A stretch of 64,000 nucleotides of DNA, from contig NZ_BEWV01000059.1 in assembly GCF_002933775.1 (NCBI RefSeq), positions 30,845-94,844 on the forward strand, given 5' to 3'. The notes beneath the pieces were generated by a model. It was not told the DNA's origin and did no database searches. It was given only the letters and a program-made list of their open reading frames with translations. The number at the start of each line of letters is the position of its first letter. Within the stretch, counting starts at the first letter, position 1. The position numbers were made by a program, and so were the translations under genes. Origin of the DNA: Prevotella sp. MGM1. Lineage in GTDB: Bacteria > Bacteroidota > Bacteroidia > Bacteroidales > Bacteroidaceae. Shown one piece after another: positions 9,488 to 17,353 of the stretch.

Positions 9488-10972
9488 ATGAGTATATTAA
9501 GTCTATTCGTTGTAATTCCCGTGCTTATGTTGCTCGGTCTTTGGATCGCCCGCAATCTCAATCAAGTACGTGGCGTGATGGTGGCAGGCTCAACATGTTT
9601 GCTTGCCCTGTCCGTATGGCTGACAATCGCTTTCATTCAGGCACGTCAGGGAGGAAATACCGATACGATGCTGTTTACTTACAGTACACCGTGGTTTGAG
9701 CCTCTCAATATAGCATACTCTGTCGGGGTCGATGGAATATCTGTTGTGATGTTGCTTCTTTCCAGCATCATCGTTTTCACGGGGACATTTGCCTCATGGC
9801 AGTTGAAGCCCATGACAAAAGAATATTTCCTGTGGTTCACCTTGCTTTCGACAGGTGTTTACGGTTTCTTTATCTGTACCGACATGTTCACCATGTTCAT
9901 GTTCTATGAAGTAGCCCTTATACCTATGTATCTTTTGATAGGTGTGTGGGGTAGCGGCAACAAGGAATATGCGGCCATGAAACTGACACTGATGCTCATG
10001 GGAGGTTCTGCTCTGCTCATCCTCGGTATCCTTGGAATATACTATTACAGCGGCGCTACGACAATGGATGTGAATGAGATTGCCGCAATGCACAATATTC
10101 CTGTTGAGATACAGAAGATTTTCTTCCCGTTCATATTCATCGGTTTCGGTGTGCTCGGCGCACTTTTCCCGTTCCACACCTGGTCTCCCGACGGTCACGC
10201 TTCGGCGCCAACCGCTGTATCCATGCTCCATGCCGGAGTATTGATGAAGCTTGGAGGTTACGGCTGTTTCCGTGTGGCAATGTACCTGTTGCCCGATGCC
10301 GCTCAGGAGTTGGCGTGGATATTCCTTGTGCTTACTACCATCTCTGTCGTATATGGAGCGCTATCGGCTTGTGTGCAGACAGACTTGAAGTATATCAACG
10401 CATATTCTTCCGTTTCTCACTGCGGTCTTGTCCTTTTCGCTCTTCTTATGATGACGAAGACAGCATGCACAGGTGCTATCTTGCAGATGCTTTCTCATGG
10501 TTTGATGACGGCGCTTTTCTTTGCGCTCATCGGTATGATTTACGGTCGTACACATACACGTGATATACGTAAACTCGGTGGCTTGATGAAGATAATGCCG
10601 TTCCTCAGTGTTGGTTATGTCATTGCCGGACTTGCCAATCTCGGTCTCCCGGGTTTCTCCGGTTTTGCTGCCGAGATGACAATTTTTGTCGGATCTTTCG
10701 AGAATGCCGACATATTCCATCGTACGGCAACGATCATTGCCTGTATGTCAATCGTCGTGACGGCGGTATACATTCTTCGCACAGTCGGCAAGATTTTGTT
10801 CGGCAAAGTGGCCGATCCACATTATCTTGAACTGACAGATGCGACATGGGATGAGCGTTTCTCCGTTTGCTGTCTGATATTCTGTGTTGCCGGTCTCGGC
10901 TCTATGCCGTTGTGGGTGAGCAATGTCATCAGTGATGGTGTGGCTCCGATTTTAAGTGTAATTAACTTCTAA
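9488..10972 (+). CDS. nuoM: NADH-quinone oxidoreductase subunit M
   Basis: A 494-residue antiporter-like membrane subunit with about 14 helices. Motifs: [20 protein letters not shown] (conserved Glu), [20 protein letters not shown] and [13 protein letters not shown] (conserved Lys), and [18 protein letters not shown] near the C-terminus. NuoM type is distinguished from NuoL and NuoN by the [10 protein letters not shown] and [10 protein letters not shown] segments. The next gene follows within 15 bp. Confidence 0.95.
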   Translation: MSILSLFVVIPVLMLLGLWIARNLNQVRGVMVAGSTCLLALSVWLTIAFIQARQGGNTDTMLFTYSTPWFEPLNIAYSVGVDGISVVMLLLSSIIVFTGTFASWQLKPMTKEYFLWFTLLSTGVYGFFICTDMFTMFMFYEVALIPMYLLIGVWGSGNKEYAAMKLTLMLMGGSALLILGILGIYYYSGATTMDVNEIAAMHNIPVEIQKIFFPFIFIGFGVLGALFPFHTWSPDGHASAPTAVSMLHAGVLMKLGGYGCFRVAMYLLPDAAQELAWIFLVLTTISVVYGALSACVQTDLKYINAYSSVSHCGLVLFALLMMTKTACTGAILQMLSHGLMTALFFALIGMIYGRTHTRDIRKLGGLMKIMPFLSVGYVIAGLANLGLPGFSGFAAEMTIFVGSFENADIFHRTATIIACMSIVVTAVYILRTVGKILFGKVADPHYLELTDATWDERFSVCCLIFCVAGLGSMPLWVSNVISDGVAPILSVINF

Positions 10973-10985
10973 AATATTGGTACAA

Positions 10986-12416
10986 ATGGATTACAGTCAA
11001 TTTCTAAATATGTTTCCGGAAGCCACTTTGATGGCAATTCTGGTAATAGTATTCCTTACCGATTTCGCTTTTAACAACAGTGCGAAGAAGCACAATATGC
11101 TGTATGCCGTGACCGGTTTGCTCATGGCGGCCCAGATTGCCGCATGCGTTGTTGCCGAACCGGCCGAGGCTTTCGGCGGACTTTATGTCACGAGCAATGC
11201 CGTCAACGTGATGAAGATAATTCTAACAGCCGGTACGCTTATCGTAATAATAATGGCCCAGCCTTGGCTTCAACGTGCGGATGTCTCCAACAAGGAGGGA
11301 GAGTTTTACGAATTGGTCATATCAACCCTTCTCGGTATGTACATGATGATGTCTTCCGGACATTTTCTCATGTTCTTCCTCGGACTTGAAATGGCTTCCG
11401 TGCCCATGGCATGCCTTGTGGCTTTCGACAAGTTGCGTAAAAACTCGGCTGAAGGTGCGGCCAAGTTCATCCTCACAGCCACATTTTCAAGTGGTGTGAT
11501 GCTATACGGAATATCGTTTATCTACGGTGCTGTCGGCACTCTTTATTTCGAAGATGTGGCCTCGCTGTTGTATATCTCGCCGATGACAATAATGGGACTT
11601 GTGTTCTTTTTCAGCGGTCTCGGTTTTAAGATATCGCTTGTTCCGTTCCACTTTTGGACCGCAGACACATATCAGGGCGCTCCGACAGCCGTTACCGGTT
11701 ATCTCAGCGTTATATCGAAAGGTGCGGCTTCTTTTACCTTGATGACGATCTTGATGAAAGTCTTTGCGCCGATGGTAGAGTACTGGGAGTATCTTTTGTA
11801 CATTGTCATCGTGCTAAGCATCACTATTGCCAACCTCTTTGCCATACGTCAGAAGGAATTGAAGCGCTTCATGGCTTTCAGCTCTATCTCTCAGGCCGGT
11901 TATATCATGCTTGCCGTGGTGGGCAACAGTGCCATGAGTGTATCTACTCTTACATACTACGTACTTGTATATGTTGTTGCAAACATGAGTGTTTTCACCG
12001 TTATAAACATCGTTGAGCAGAAGTGTGGCGGAAAAACCAAGATGGATTGTTATGACGGTTTTTATCAGACCAATCCCAAGTTGGCTCTTCTCATGACGCT
12101 GGCCCTGTTCTCTCTTGCCGGAATACCTCCTTTTGCCGGAATGTTCAGCAAGTTCTTTGTGTTCATGGCTGCCGCATCACAGGGTTCTTACTTTGCATAC
12201 GGAGTAGTGTTCATAGCTTTGATAAATACGGTTGTCAGTCTTTACTACTACCTGCTTATTGTCAAGGCGATGTACATAAAGACATCGGACACTCCGCTGG
12301 AAACATTCAAGAGCGACTGCAATACCAGGCTTGCTCTTGCCTTATGCACGGCGGGTATACTCGCCGTCGGAGTATTCAGTTGTGTTTACGACTGGATTGC
12401 CGCCGCGGCGAATTAA
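10986..12416 (+). CDS. nuoN: NADH-quinone oxidoreductase subunit N
   Basis: The last gene of the operon: a 476-residue antiporter-like subunit next to NuoK in the membrane arm. Motifs: [20 protein letters not shown] (conserved Glu), [20 protein letters not shown] and [18 protein letters not shown] chose the ATG at 10986 rather than the in-frame TTG at 10977, since [12 protein letters not shown] is a normal N-terminus. A strong terminator follows 15 bp after the stop. Confidence 0.94.
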   Translation: MDYSQFLNMFPEATLMAILVIVFLTDFAFNNSAKKHNMLYAVTGLLMAAQIAACVVAEPAEAFGGLYVTSNAVNVMKIILTAGTLIVIIMAQPWLQRADVSNKEGEFYELVISTLLGMYMMMSSGHFLMFFLGLEMASVPMACLVAFDKLRKNSAEGAAKFILTATFSSGVMLYGISFIYGAVGTLYFEDVASLLYISPMTIMGLVFFFSGLGFKISLVPFHFWTADTYQGAPTAVTGYLSVISKGAASFTLMTILMKVFAPMVEYWEYLLYIVIVLSITIANLFAIRQKELKRFMAFSSISQAGYIMLAVVGNSAMSVSTLTYYVLVYVVANMSVFTVINIVEQKCGGKTKMDCYDGFYQTNPKLALLMTLALFSLAGIPPFAGMFSKFFVFMAAASQGSYFAYGVVFIALINTVVSLYYYLLIVKAMYIKTSDTPLETFKSDCNTRLALALCTAGILAVGVFSCVYDWIAAAAN

Positions 12417-12430
12417 TCCTGGATATATCA

Positions 12431-12467
12431 AAGAGTCGGACGAGCCTTGCGGCCTCCGACTCTTTTT
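12431..12467 (+). terminator. Rho-independent terminator of the nuo operon
   Basis: Ten-bp stem AAGAGTCGGA (12431-12440) / TCCGACTCTT (12455-12464) with a 14-nt loop, ending in five T. It begins 15 bp after the nuoN stop and separates the respiratory operon from comEC. Confidence 0.88.
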
Positions 12468-12503
12468 GTTTCGATATTTACATGAAAAACCACGGTCTGT
12501 ATA

Positions 12504-14042
12504 ATGAAGAATAATGGTGTCTTTGCCTTATACCCGTTCGTTCCTGTTGCCGTGAGTTTTGTTTCAGGGCTTGTAGCGGGTGATATTTCTTTTCCTTTTG
12601 TAGCTCTTTCCGTGTGGATTGCAGCCGCTTGTCTTTCTTTTCTTCTTTGTCTGCTTTCCGTTAGGCATCCTGTCGCTCAGAGTCTTTTCATCGTTTTGCT
12701 ATTTTTCATGTTTGGCGGTGTCTGTATGATGATTGCTAAGCATAAACCTCGCGTGTCTCTTTCCGATGAAAAGTCAGTGTATGAGTCTGTGGTTGCGAGC
12801 GAACCTGTGGAGCGAGGCAAGACGTTGCGTTTTGAGGCCATAATCACTTCGGGGCGGTTGACAGGTAAGAAAATAGTGATTTCACTAATGAAAGATACTG
12901 TTGAGCGCCGTTACAGTGCGCTGTCGGTAAATGTCGGGTTTGTGTTTGCTTCGCGATTGAAATTTCCGGCCAATTATTCCGGATCTCGTTTCGACTATGC
13001 GGCCTATTTGGAGCGTAACGGTGTGGACGCCACCGCTTTTGTCTATTATCGTGATTGGTGCCCGGCTCCGGTCGATATGGGCGGTCTGTCTGTTTTTCAG
13101 CGTGCCCGTCTTGCTTTTCTCAAATATCGGCATTCTCTTATTTCCGCTTATCGTGAACTTGGATTGGACGGGCAGACCTTTGCCGTTGCCGCAGCGATGA
13201 CACTCGGACATAAGTCTGAGCTATCCGCCGATATTCGAGATGCATATTCGGTTACGGGAGTATCCCATGTACTTGCCCTTTCGGGAATGCATCTCGGCAT
13301 AATCTACATGCTTCTGACCCTGCTTTCTCTACGTCGTGGTCCGTCTTTGTTACGAGAGATATTGATTATTACGGCAGTCTGGTCATACGTTTTCATGGTC
13401 GGAATGCCGGTATCGGTAGTCCGTGCCGCAACCATGATCACTGTCTATTCCATTGTCGGACTTTCCGGTCGTGAACGGATGTCGGTCAATGTGCTTGCCT
13501 TTACAGCCATGCTGATGCTTACTGTCAATCCTCTGATTATATATGATGTAGGCTTTCAACTCTCGTTTGTTTCCCTTGCGGGCATCTTGGTTTTATGTCC
13601 GTTTGCTTCCCGCTTTGTCTCTTCTGAGTTTAGGATGAGCCATCCTGTAGCGACCGGAGTATGGCAGATTGTGGTAGTCTCTTTCGTGGCCCAGCTTGCC
13701 ACAGCTCCGCTTGTGGCGTTCTATTTCGGGCGGTTACCGCTCGTCTCCCTCTTTGCCAATATCATTGCCGTTCCGGCCTTGACACTTATTCTTTACCTTT
13801 CCGTTGTCATGATATTCTCTTTTTTCATTCCGTCTGTCAGCGGTTTGTTCGCCTTTCTGCTTTCGATTGTCGTCTCATCGCTCAATCATGTCCTCGTTTT
13901 TCTCTCTTCGTTGCCGTTTGCCTCGGTTGAGGGCATATCGTTGACAGTGCCTCAGGTATGTGCCGTATATGTTTTCATTATTTCTCTGCTTGCCGTAATC
14001 AAGATATTGTTTAAAAAGTCTTTTACAGACCGTTTGTTTTAA
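12504..14042 (+). CDS. ComEC/Rec2-family membrane protein (DNA-uptake channel type)
   Basis: A 512-residue polytopic membrane protein. Residues 1-75 hold about three helices, followed by a soluble DUF4131-type domain (about 80-190) and the ComEC/Rec2 competence domain (about 215-495) with SVTGVSHVLALSGMHLGIIY, the family's most conserved segment, and MPVSVVRAATM. In Bacillus ComEC moves single-stranded DNA across the inner membrane. This one stops after the competence domain and lacks the C-terminal metallo-beta-lactamase domain; other Bacteroidota members are also short, so I do not call it truncated. It is alone between the nuo terminator and an AT-rich gap; no other competence gene is in the window. 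Confidence 0.85.
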   Translation: MKNNGVFALYPFVPVAVSFVSGLVAGDISFPFVALSVWIAAACLSFLLCLLSVRHPVAQSLFIVLLFFMFGGVCMMIAKHKPRVSLSDEKSVYESVVASEPVERGKTLRFEAIITSGRLTGKKIVISLMKDTVERRYSALSVNVGFVFASRLKFPANYSGSRFDYAAYLERNGVDATAFVYYRDWCPAPVDMGGLSVFQRARLAFLKYRHSLISAYRELGLDGQTFAVAAAMTLGHKSELSADIRDAYSVTGVSHVLALSGMHLGIIYMLLTLLSLRRGPSLLREILIITAVWSYVFMVGMPVSVVRAATMITVYSIVGLSGRERMSVNVLAFTAMLMLTVNPLIIYDVGFQLSFVSLAGILVLCPFASRFVSSEFRMSHPVATGVWQIVVVSFVAQLATAPLVAFYFGRLPLVSLFANIIAVPALTLILYLSVVMIFSFFIPSVSGLFAFLLSIVVSSLNHVLVFLSSLPFASVEGISLTVPQVCAVYVFIISLLAVIKILFKKSFTDRLF

Positions 14043-14446
14043 AATATCCACATGGCTAAATAGCAAAATTGAGAGTAATATGCTTAATAGACAGAAACGG
14101 TACGTCTGGTTTAATTGGCAGGAAAAATCCTGCGCATGCATATACTATGCCTTCTTGTAAGGTTTGATGAAATGCTGAAACAAATGCTTGCCAGCGGAAG
14201 ACTTTAGGAGTATGCAGTAGAACTTTATTTGTAGTAATACAAGCGCAGACTCTTTATTGGATGGGTGGTATCCCAAGTGTTGAAATATCCAAATACAAGG
14301 TAAAGTTAGTTCTTACTATCGTAGCAAAGACTCTTTTCTTATTTGTTTAAAGAACATTTATAATAGTTATAGCTGAGATTACGCCCCCATGAAGCAAAGG
14401 AAAAAAGCAAGTGGTAAATTGTAAATGTTAAAAACTGACCGGTTTA
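14043..14446. other. AT-rich intergenic stretch, no gene recognised
   Basis: Contains a short hairpin GCAGGA-AAAA-TCCTGC (14118-14133) after comEC, without a T run. Short frames of 10-30 codons are present but none has supporting features. The base composition is clearly more AT-rich than the flanking core genes and continues into the TPR-protein gene, suggesting one inserted segment of about 2 kb. Confidence 0.4.
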
Positions 14447-14587
14447 ATGAAAAAGTGGGTAGTATCATTGTTGGTATACTTTACTTTTGCTATATTTGCT
14501 TTACAAGTGATACAATTAAAGAAAAACAGCCAAGTCAGTTGTTGGCATCACATTGAGTTTTGTGAAGAAACAAAAAGACACGGTTAA
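14447..14587 (+). CDS. Possible small membrane protein (46 aa)
   Basis: A 46-codon ATG frame, MKKWVVSLLVYFTFAIFALQ followed by a lysine-bearing hydrophilic tail with three cysteines, ending at TAA 14585-14587. The layout (two lysines, about 18 hydrophobic residues, polar tail) is that of a single-pass membrane or signal-anchored peptide. It lies 50 bp before the TPR-protein gene in the same direction, so the two may be co-transcribed. Against it: TACTTTTG (14482-14489) and TATATTTG (14491-14498) within it also look like promoter -7 boxes for the next gene. Confidence 0.35.
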   Translation: MKKWVVSLLVYFTFAIFALQVIQLKKNSQVSCWHHIEFCEETKRHG

Positions 14588-14637
14588 CATAATCTGAACC
14601 TTTCAAGCGTTAGCAATCAAATAAGTAAAATAGAATT

Positions 14638-16065
14638 ATGGACAAAGAACTAAAACAGCAGATTGACAGTTGGACAAATGCCGACGAACATCAGAATGTA
14701 ATTGATACATTAGAAAGAATTTCTCCTTCCAAAAGAAATTTTGAAGAAACCGGATTGTTGGCACGAGCTTACAATTATATTGGCAAGTATGAGACAGCAT
14801 TAGCATTGCTCGAATCAACCCTGGACGAGGGTGCGCAAGACACCAATTGGAATTTTCGTATGGGCTACGCCCTCTACAACCTGGGCAGGATAAAGGAAGC
14901 ACTGTCTTATTTCACAAAAGCCAATGAATTGACGCCTGATGATGAAGATACAATCGATTTTATTCGTTGCTGCAATAAGGAAATGCCGTTCAAGAACCGT
15001 GTTGACGCTTTTTGGCAATGGTTTTTGCAGAATGAGGCGGAACTTTCGAGGATTGTAGAAAAGCGTAGCGAATATGACGCCGATGATATAATCAGATTTA
15101 TTACCCAAGGTACTGATTTGATAACAGAAAATGTGTATTTCAATATTGGTGGCGGTTATGAATTTACATTTTCCATAGAAGGAAACAGCCATTTATTCTA
15201 TCTCTATCCTTATCTTATATCCCGAATGCCTGAAAAGCTGAAAGGGAAGTGGCGGTTTTTCCCCTATAACCAAGGAACGGATAATTCTTTCGCTTTTCAG
15301 ATGTACGGAGTTGAAGTTGACATGTCAGAAGTGCATGTGGCAGTCGGTTATTGTGAGGAGCAGAATGATTTTACCGTTTCGTTTTATGAGAAGAATTTGT
15401 GTGCATTGCCTGAAGACCAAAGTTACAATGCTTTCTACATTATGTTGGAAACGATGTTGGGTGAAGGGCTTTCTTACCAGTATATTTCAGAGGTTAAGCG
15501 TATGGATAAAACGGGAAAAGGAATGTTTCCCCTCCCGGCTCTCCGTAGATATATCACAGAAACATTAAAAGATAATGGCAAGAAAGTGTTTGATAATCCG
15601 CAGGAAGTTTTTGCTTCTTATCGATTGGAACCACAGGAAAATGAAGAGTTGCGGTATGATGTAGTTGCAGGAAGCACCTGTTTCTACGGATTGGTTTCTC
15701 AATATTACCAGAACGATACCGAATTATTCGATAATATGAACCAATTCGGAGCGCAGGCAGTATTTCTTGCTTTTCCATACGAAAGCAATGATGAGGAGCA
15801 AAAAGAAGTTATGAAGTTCCGGTATGATTTGGAAGACAGGATAGAAAGAGAAGTTCTAAAACCGGAAGGATTGGGACTTTTATTGGGAGGTGCAACGGGA
15901 ACCGAATGCCATTATATGGACTTTCTATTGTATGATGTTCGTGCTTTTATGGAAAAGGTAGTACCGGTGTTGCATGAGTATCCGCAATATTCGTTTTATC
16001 TTTCCGATTTCCGCCAGCATTGCAGGCTAATAAAATTGTCTAAATCAGAAGAGGATAATTGCTGA
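14638..16065 (+). CDS. TPR-repeat protein of unknown function
   Basis: A 475-residue protein, apparently cytosolic (no signal peptide or helix). Residues about 32-110 form two to three tetratricopeptide repeats, including ETGLLARAYNYIGKYETALA and MGYALYNLGRIKEALSYFTK. The remaining 360 residues are an acidic, aromatic-rich domain I cannot name; LLLGGATGTECHYMDFLLYD near the C-terminus resembles the GxATG...YIDF pattern of DUF695-like proteins, a weak similarity from memory. The gene is AT-richer than its neighbours, sits alone, and its presence between comEC and a minus-strand housekeeping block suggests acquisition. An immunity or regulatory role is possible but unproven. Confidence 0.65.
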   Translation: MDKELKQQIDSWTNADEHQNVIDTLERISPSKRNFEETGLLARAYNYIGKYETALALLESTLDEGAQDTNWNFRMGYALYNLGRIKEALSYFTKANELTPDDEDTIDFIRCCNKEMPFKNRVDAFWQWFLQNEAELSRIVEKRSEYDADDIIRFITQGTDLITENVYFNIGGGYEFTFSIEGNSHLFYLYPYLISRMPEKLKGKWRFFPYNQGTDNSFAFQMYGVEVDMSEVHVAVGYCEEQNDFTVSFYEKNLCALPEDQSYNAFYIMLETMLGEGLSYQYISEVKRMDKTGKGMFPLPALRRYITETLKDNGKKVFDNPQEVFASYRLEPQENEELRYDVVAGSTCFYGLVSQYYQNDTELFDNMNQFGAQAVFLAFPYESNDEEQKEVMKFRYDLEDRIEREVLKPEGLGLLLGGATGTECHYMDFLLYDVRAFMEKVVPVLHEYPQYSFYLSDFRQHCRLIKLSKSEEDNC

Positions 16066-16230
16066 CAAACGAAACTGCGAAATAGATCTTGAAGATAAGT
16101 ATAGATGTAGTGTGGAGAACAGGCGGGAATATTGTTGGAGCCGGCAGGTATCCAAATGCCGTTCGAAAGCTTGTCCAGTATGTTATAATAGATTTCTCAT
16201 CACACGAAAATCGGGATTTCTCATTTTATG

Positions 16231-16276
16231 ATCAAGGCGCTGGCACATTCTTTCTTGCAATGTGCAGCGCCTTGAT
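16231..16276. terminator. Long stem-loop between convergent genes
   Basis: ATCAAGGCGCT (16231-16241) pairs with AGCGCCTTGAT (16266-16276), and GCACATT (16243-16249) with AATGTGC (16259-16265): 18 bp with one bulged G and a 9-nt loop. It lies between the TPR gene (ending 16065) and fkbp (minus strand, ending 16423), where a two-way terminator is expected, but no T run follows directly on either strand. The rest of the 357-bp gap (16066-16422) holds only a small TGCCGG/CCGGCA hairpin near the fkbp stop. Confidence 0.5.
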
Positions 16277-16422
16277 TGTCATGTTTTACGAAAAAAAATG
16301 AAATCCTTTTTCCCTATTATATCGTCTTTACATGGTGCTTGTTTGGATTGTTTTTTCGTTAATGCGTCACGTGTATTTCGGAATAGCTTGCCGGGCTTAT
16401 GCCGGCTGTCCGGCATCCAAGA

Positions 16423-16821
16423 TTATGAGATACCGATAAGCTCAATTTCGAATATGAGCGTGGAGCCGGCGGGTATTCCCGGCTGTGAGAATTTGCCATA
16501 ACCCATTTCGGCAGGAATGTATACCTCCCATTTGTCGCCGACCACCATCTGCCGCATAGCTGTTATCCAGCCCTTGATAAGGTCACTGAGTCTGAATGCA
16601 GGCGGGGTTCCTCCGAGGCTGCTGTCAAATTTCTTACCGTTGATGGTGCGTCCGGTGTAGTGCACCGTCACGATATTTTGTGGCGTAGGGTGTGTTCCAG
16701 TCGGGTCGCCGCTTGCCATCACCTTGTAGTATATGCCTTTGCCAAGAGCCTTCACACCCTCTTCCTTTGCCTTTTCGGCCAGCCAGTTTTTATTGGCCGT
16801 CATGTATTCGCGCTTGTTCAT
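16423..16821 (-). CDS. FKBP-type peptidyl-prolyl cis-trans isomerase
   Basis: A 132-residue protein with one FKBP domain (about residues 45-130): VTVHYTGRTINGKKFDSS, GWITAMRQMVVGDKWEVYIP and YGKFSQPGIPAGSTLIFEIE, matching the Mip/FkpA pattern in which the W and the YG...IP elements shape the proline pocket. It speeds prolyl-bond isomerisation during folding. The first 40 residues form a short helical lead without a signal peptide, so a cytosolic location is likely. It follows yjbQ by 10 bp and is probably co-transcribed with it. Confidence 0.9.
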   Translation of the reverse strand: MNKREYMTANKNWLAEKAKEEGVKALGKGIYYKVMASGDPTGTHPTPQNIVTVHYTGRTINGKKFDSSLGGTPPAFRLSDLIKGWITAMRQMVVGDKWEVYIPAEMGYGKFSQPGIPAGSTLIFEIELIGIS

Positions 16822-16831
16822 GTCTTTGTCT

Positions 16832-17245
16832 TTATTCGTAAACGGTTGCTGTTATGCGTCTTTCTCCGCCATAATCGCGAAACTCGCATAGATAGATACC
16901 TTGCCATGTGCCGAGATTAAGTTTGCCGTCGGTTATCGGTATGTTGACGCTCACGCCGAAAAGACTGCTTTTAGCGTGTGCAGGCATGTCGTCCGCGCCT
17001 TCAAACGTATGGTCGTAATATGGTTCGTTTTCCTTTACCATGTGATTGAGTATTTTCTCCATATCACTTCTTACGTCGGGATCCGCGTTCTCGTTGATTG
17101 TCAGTGCGCACGATGTGTGTTTTACGAAGAGGTTGAGCAGTCCGGCTTTCGGCAGTGGGTGTGGCAGGTTTCTTATGATCTCTTGTGTCACGAGATGACA
17201 TCCGCGCCGCTTTGCTGTGAGTCGGAATTCTGTTTGCCGTATCAT
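16832..17245 (-). CDS. YjbQ/UPF0047 family protein (secondary thiamine-phosphate synthase type)
   Basis: A 137-residue single-domain protein. LLNLFVKHTSCALTINENAD carries the conserved HTSCALT..N.D motif, and GTWQGIYLCEFRD the C-terminal signature of the family. Some members show weak thiamine-phosphate synthase activity when overproduced, but the real function is unknown. It lies 10 bp upstream of fkbp and 108 bp downstream of uvrA on the same strand. Confidence 0.9.
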   Translation of the reverse strand: MIRQTEFRLTAKRRGCHLVTQEIIRNLPHPLPKAGLLNLFVKHTSCALTINENADPDVRSDMEKILNHMVKENEPYYDHTFEGADDMPAHAKSSLFGVSVNIPITDGKLNLGTWQGIYLCEFRDYGGERRITATVYE

Positions 17246-17353
17246 GATTTTTCGGGTGTTGATGTTTTGTTGTATGTTATTGTCTGTTATAGCCTGCGGA
17301 TATTTGAGTTTGCAGGCGACGAGGAGAGTTTTCGTTTTATGTTCTGTGATTTT

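Noticed and set aside
12504..14042. comEC as a truncated pseudogene because the beta-lactamase-like domain is missing
   Set aside because: The competence domain is complete, the frame ends cleanly, and short forms are usual in this phylum.
16089..16301. Possible 70-aa frame downstream of the TPR gene
   Set aside because: It would need a TTG start, runs through the 18-bp stem-loop and has no family resemblance or start signal.
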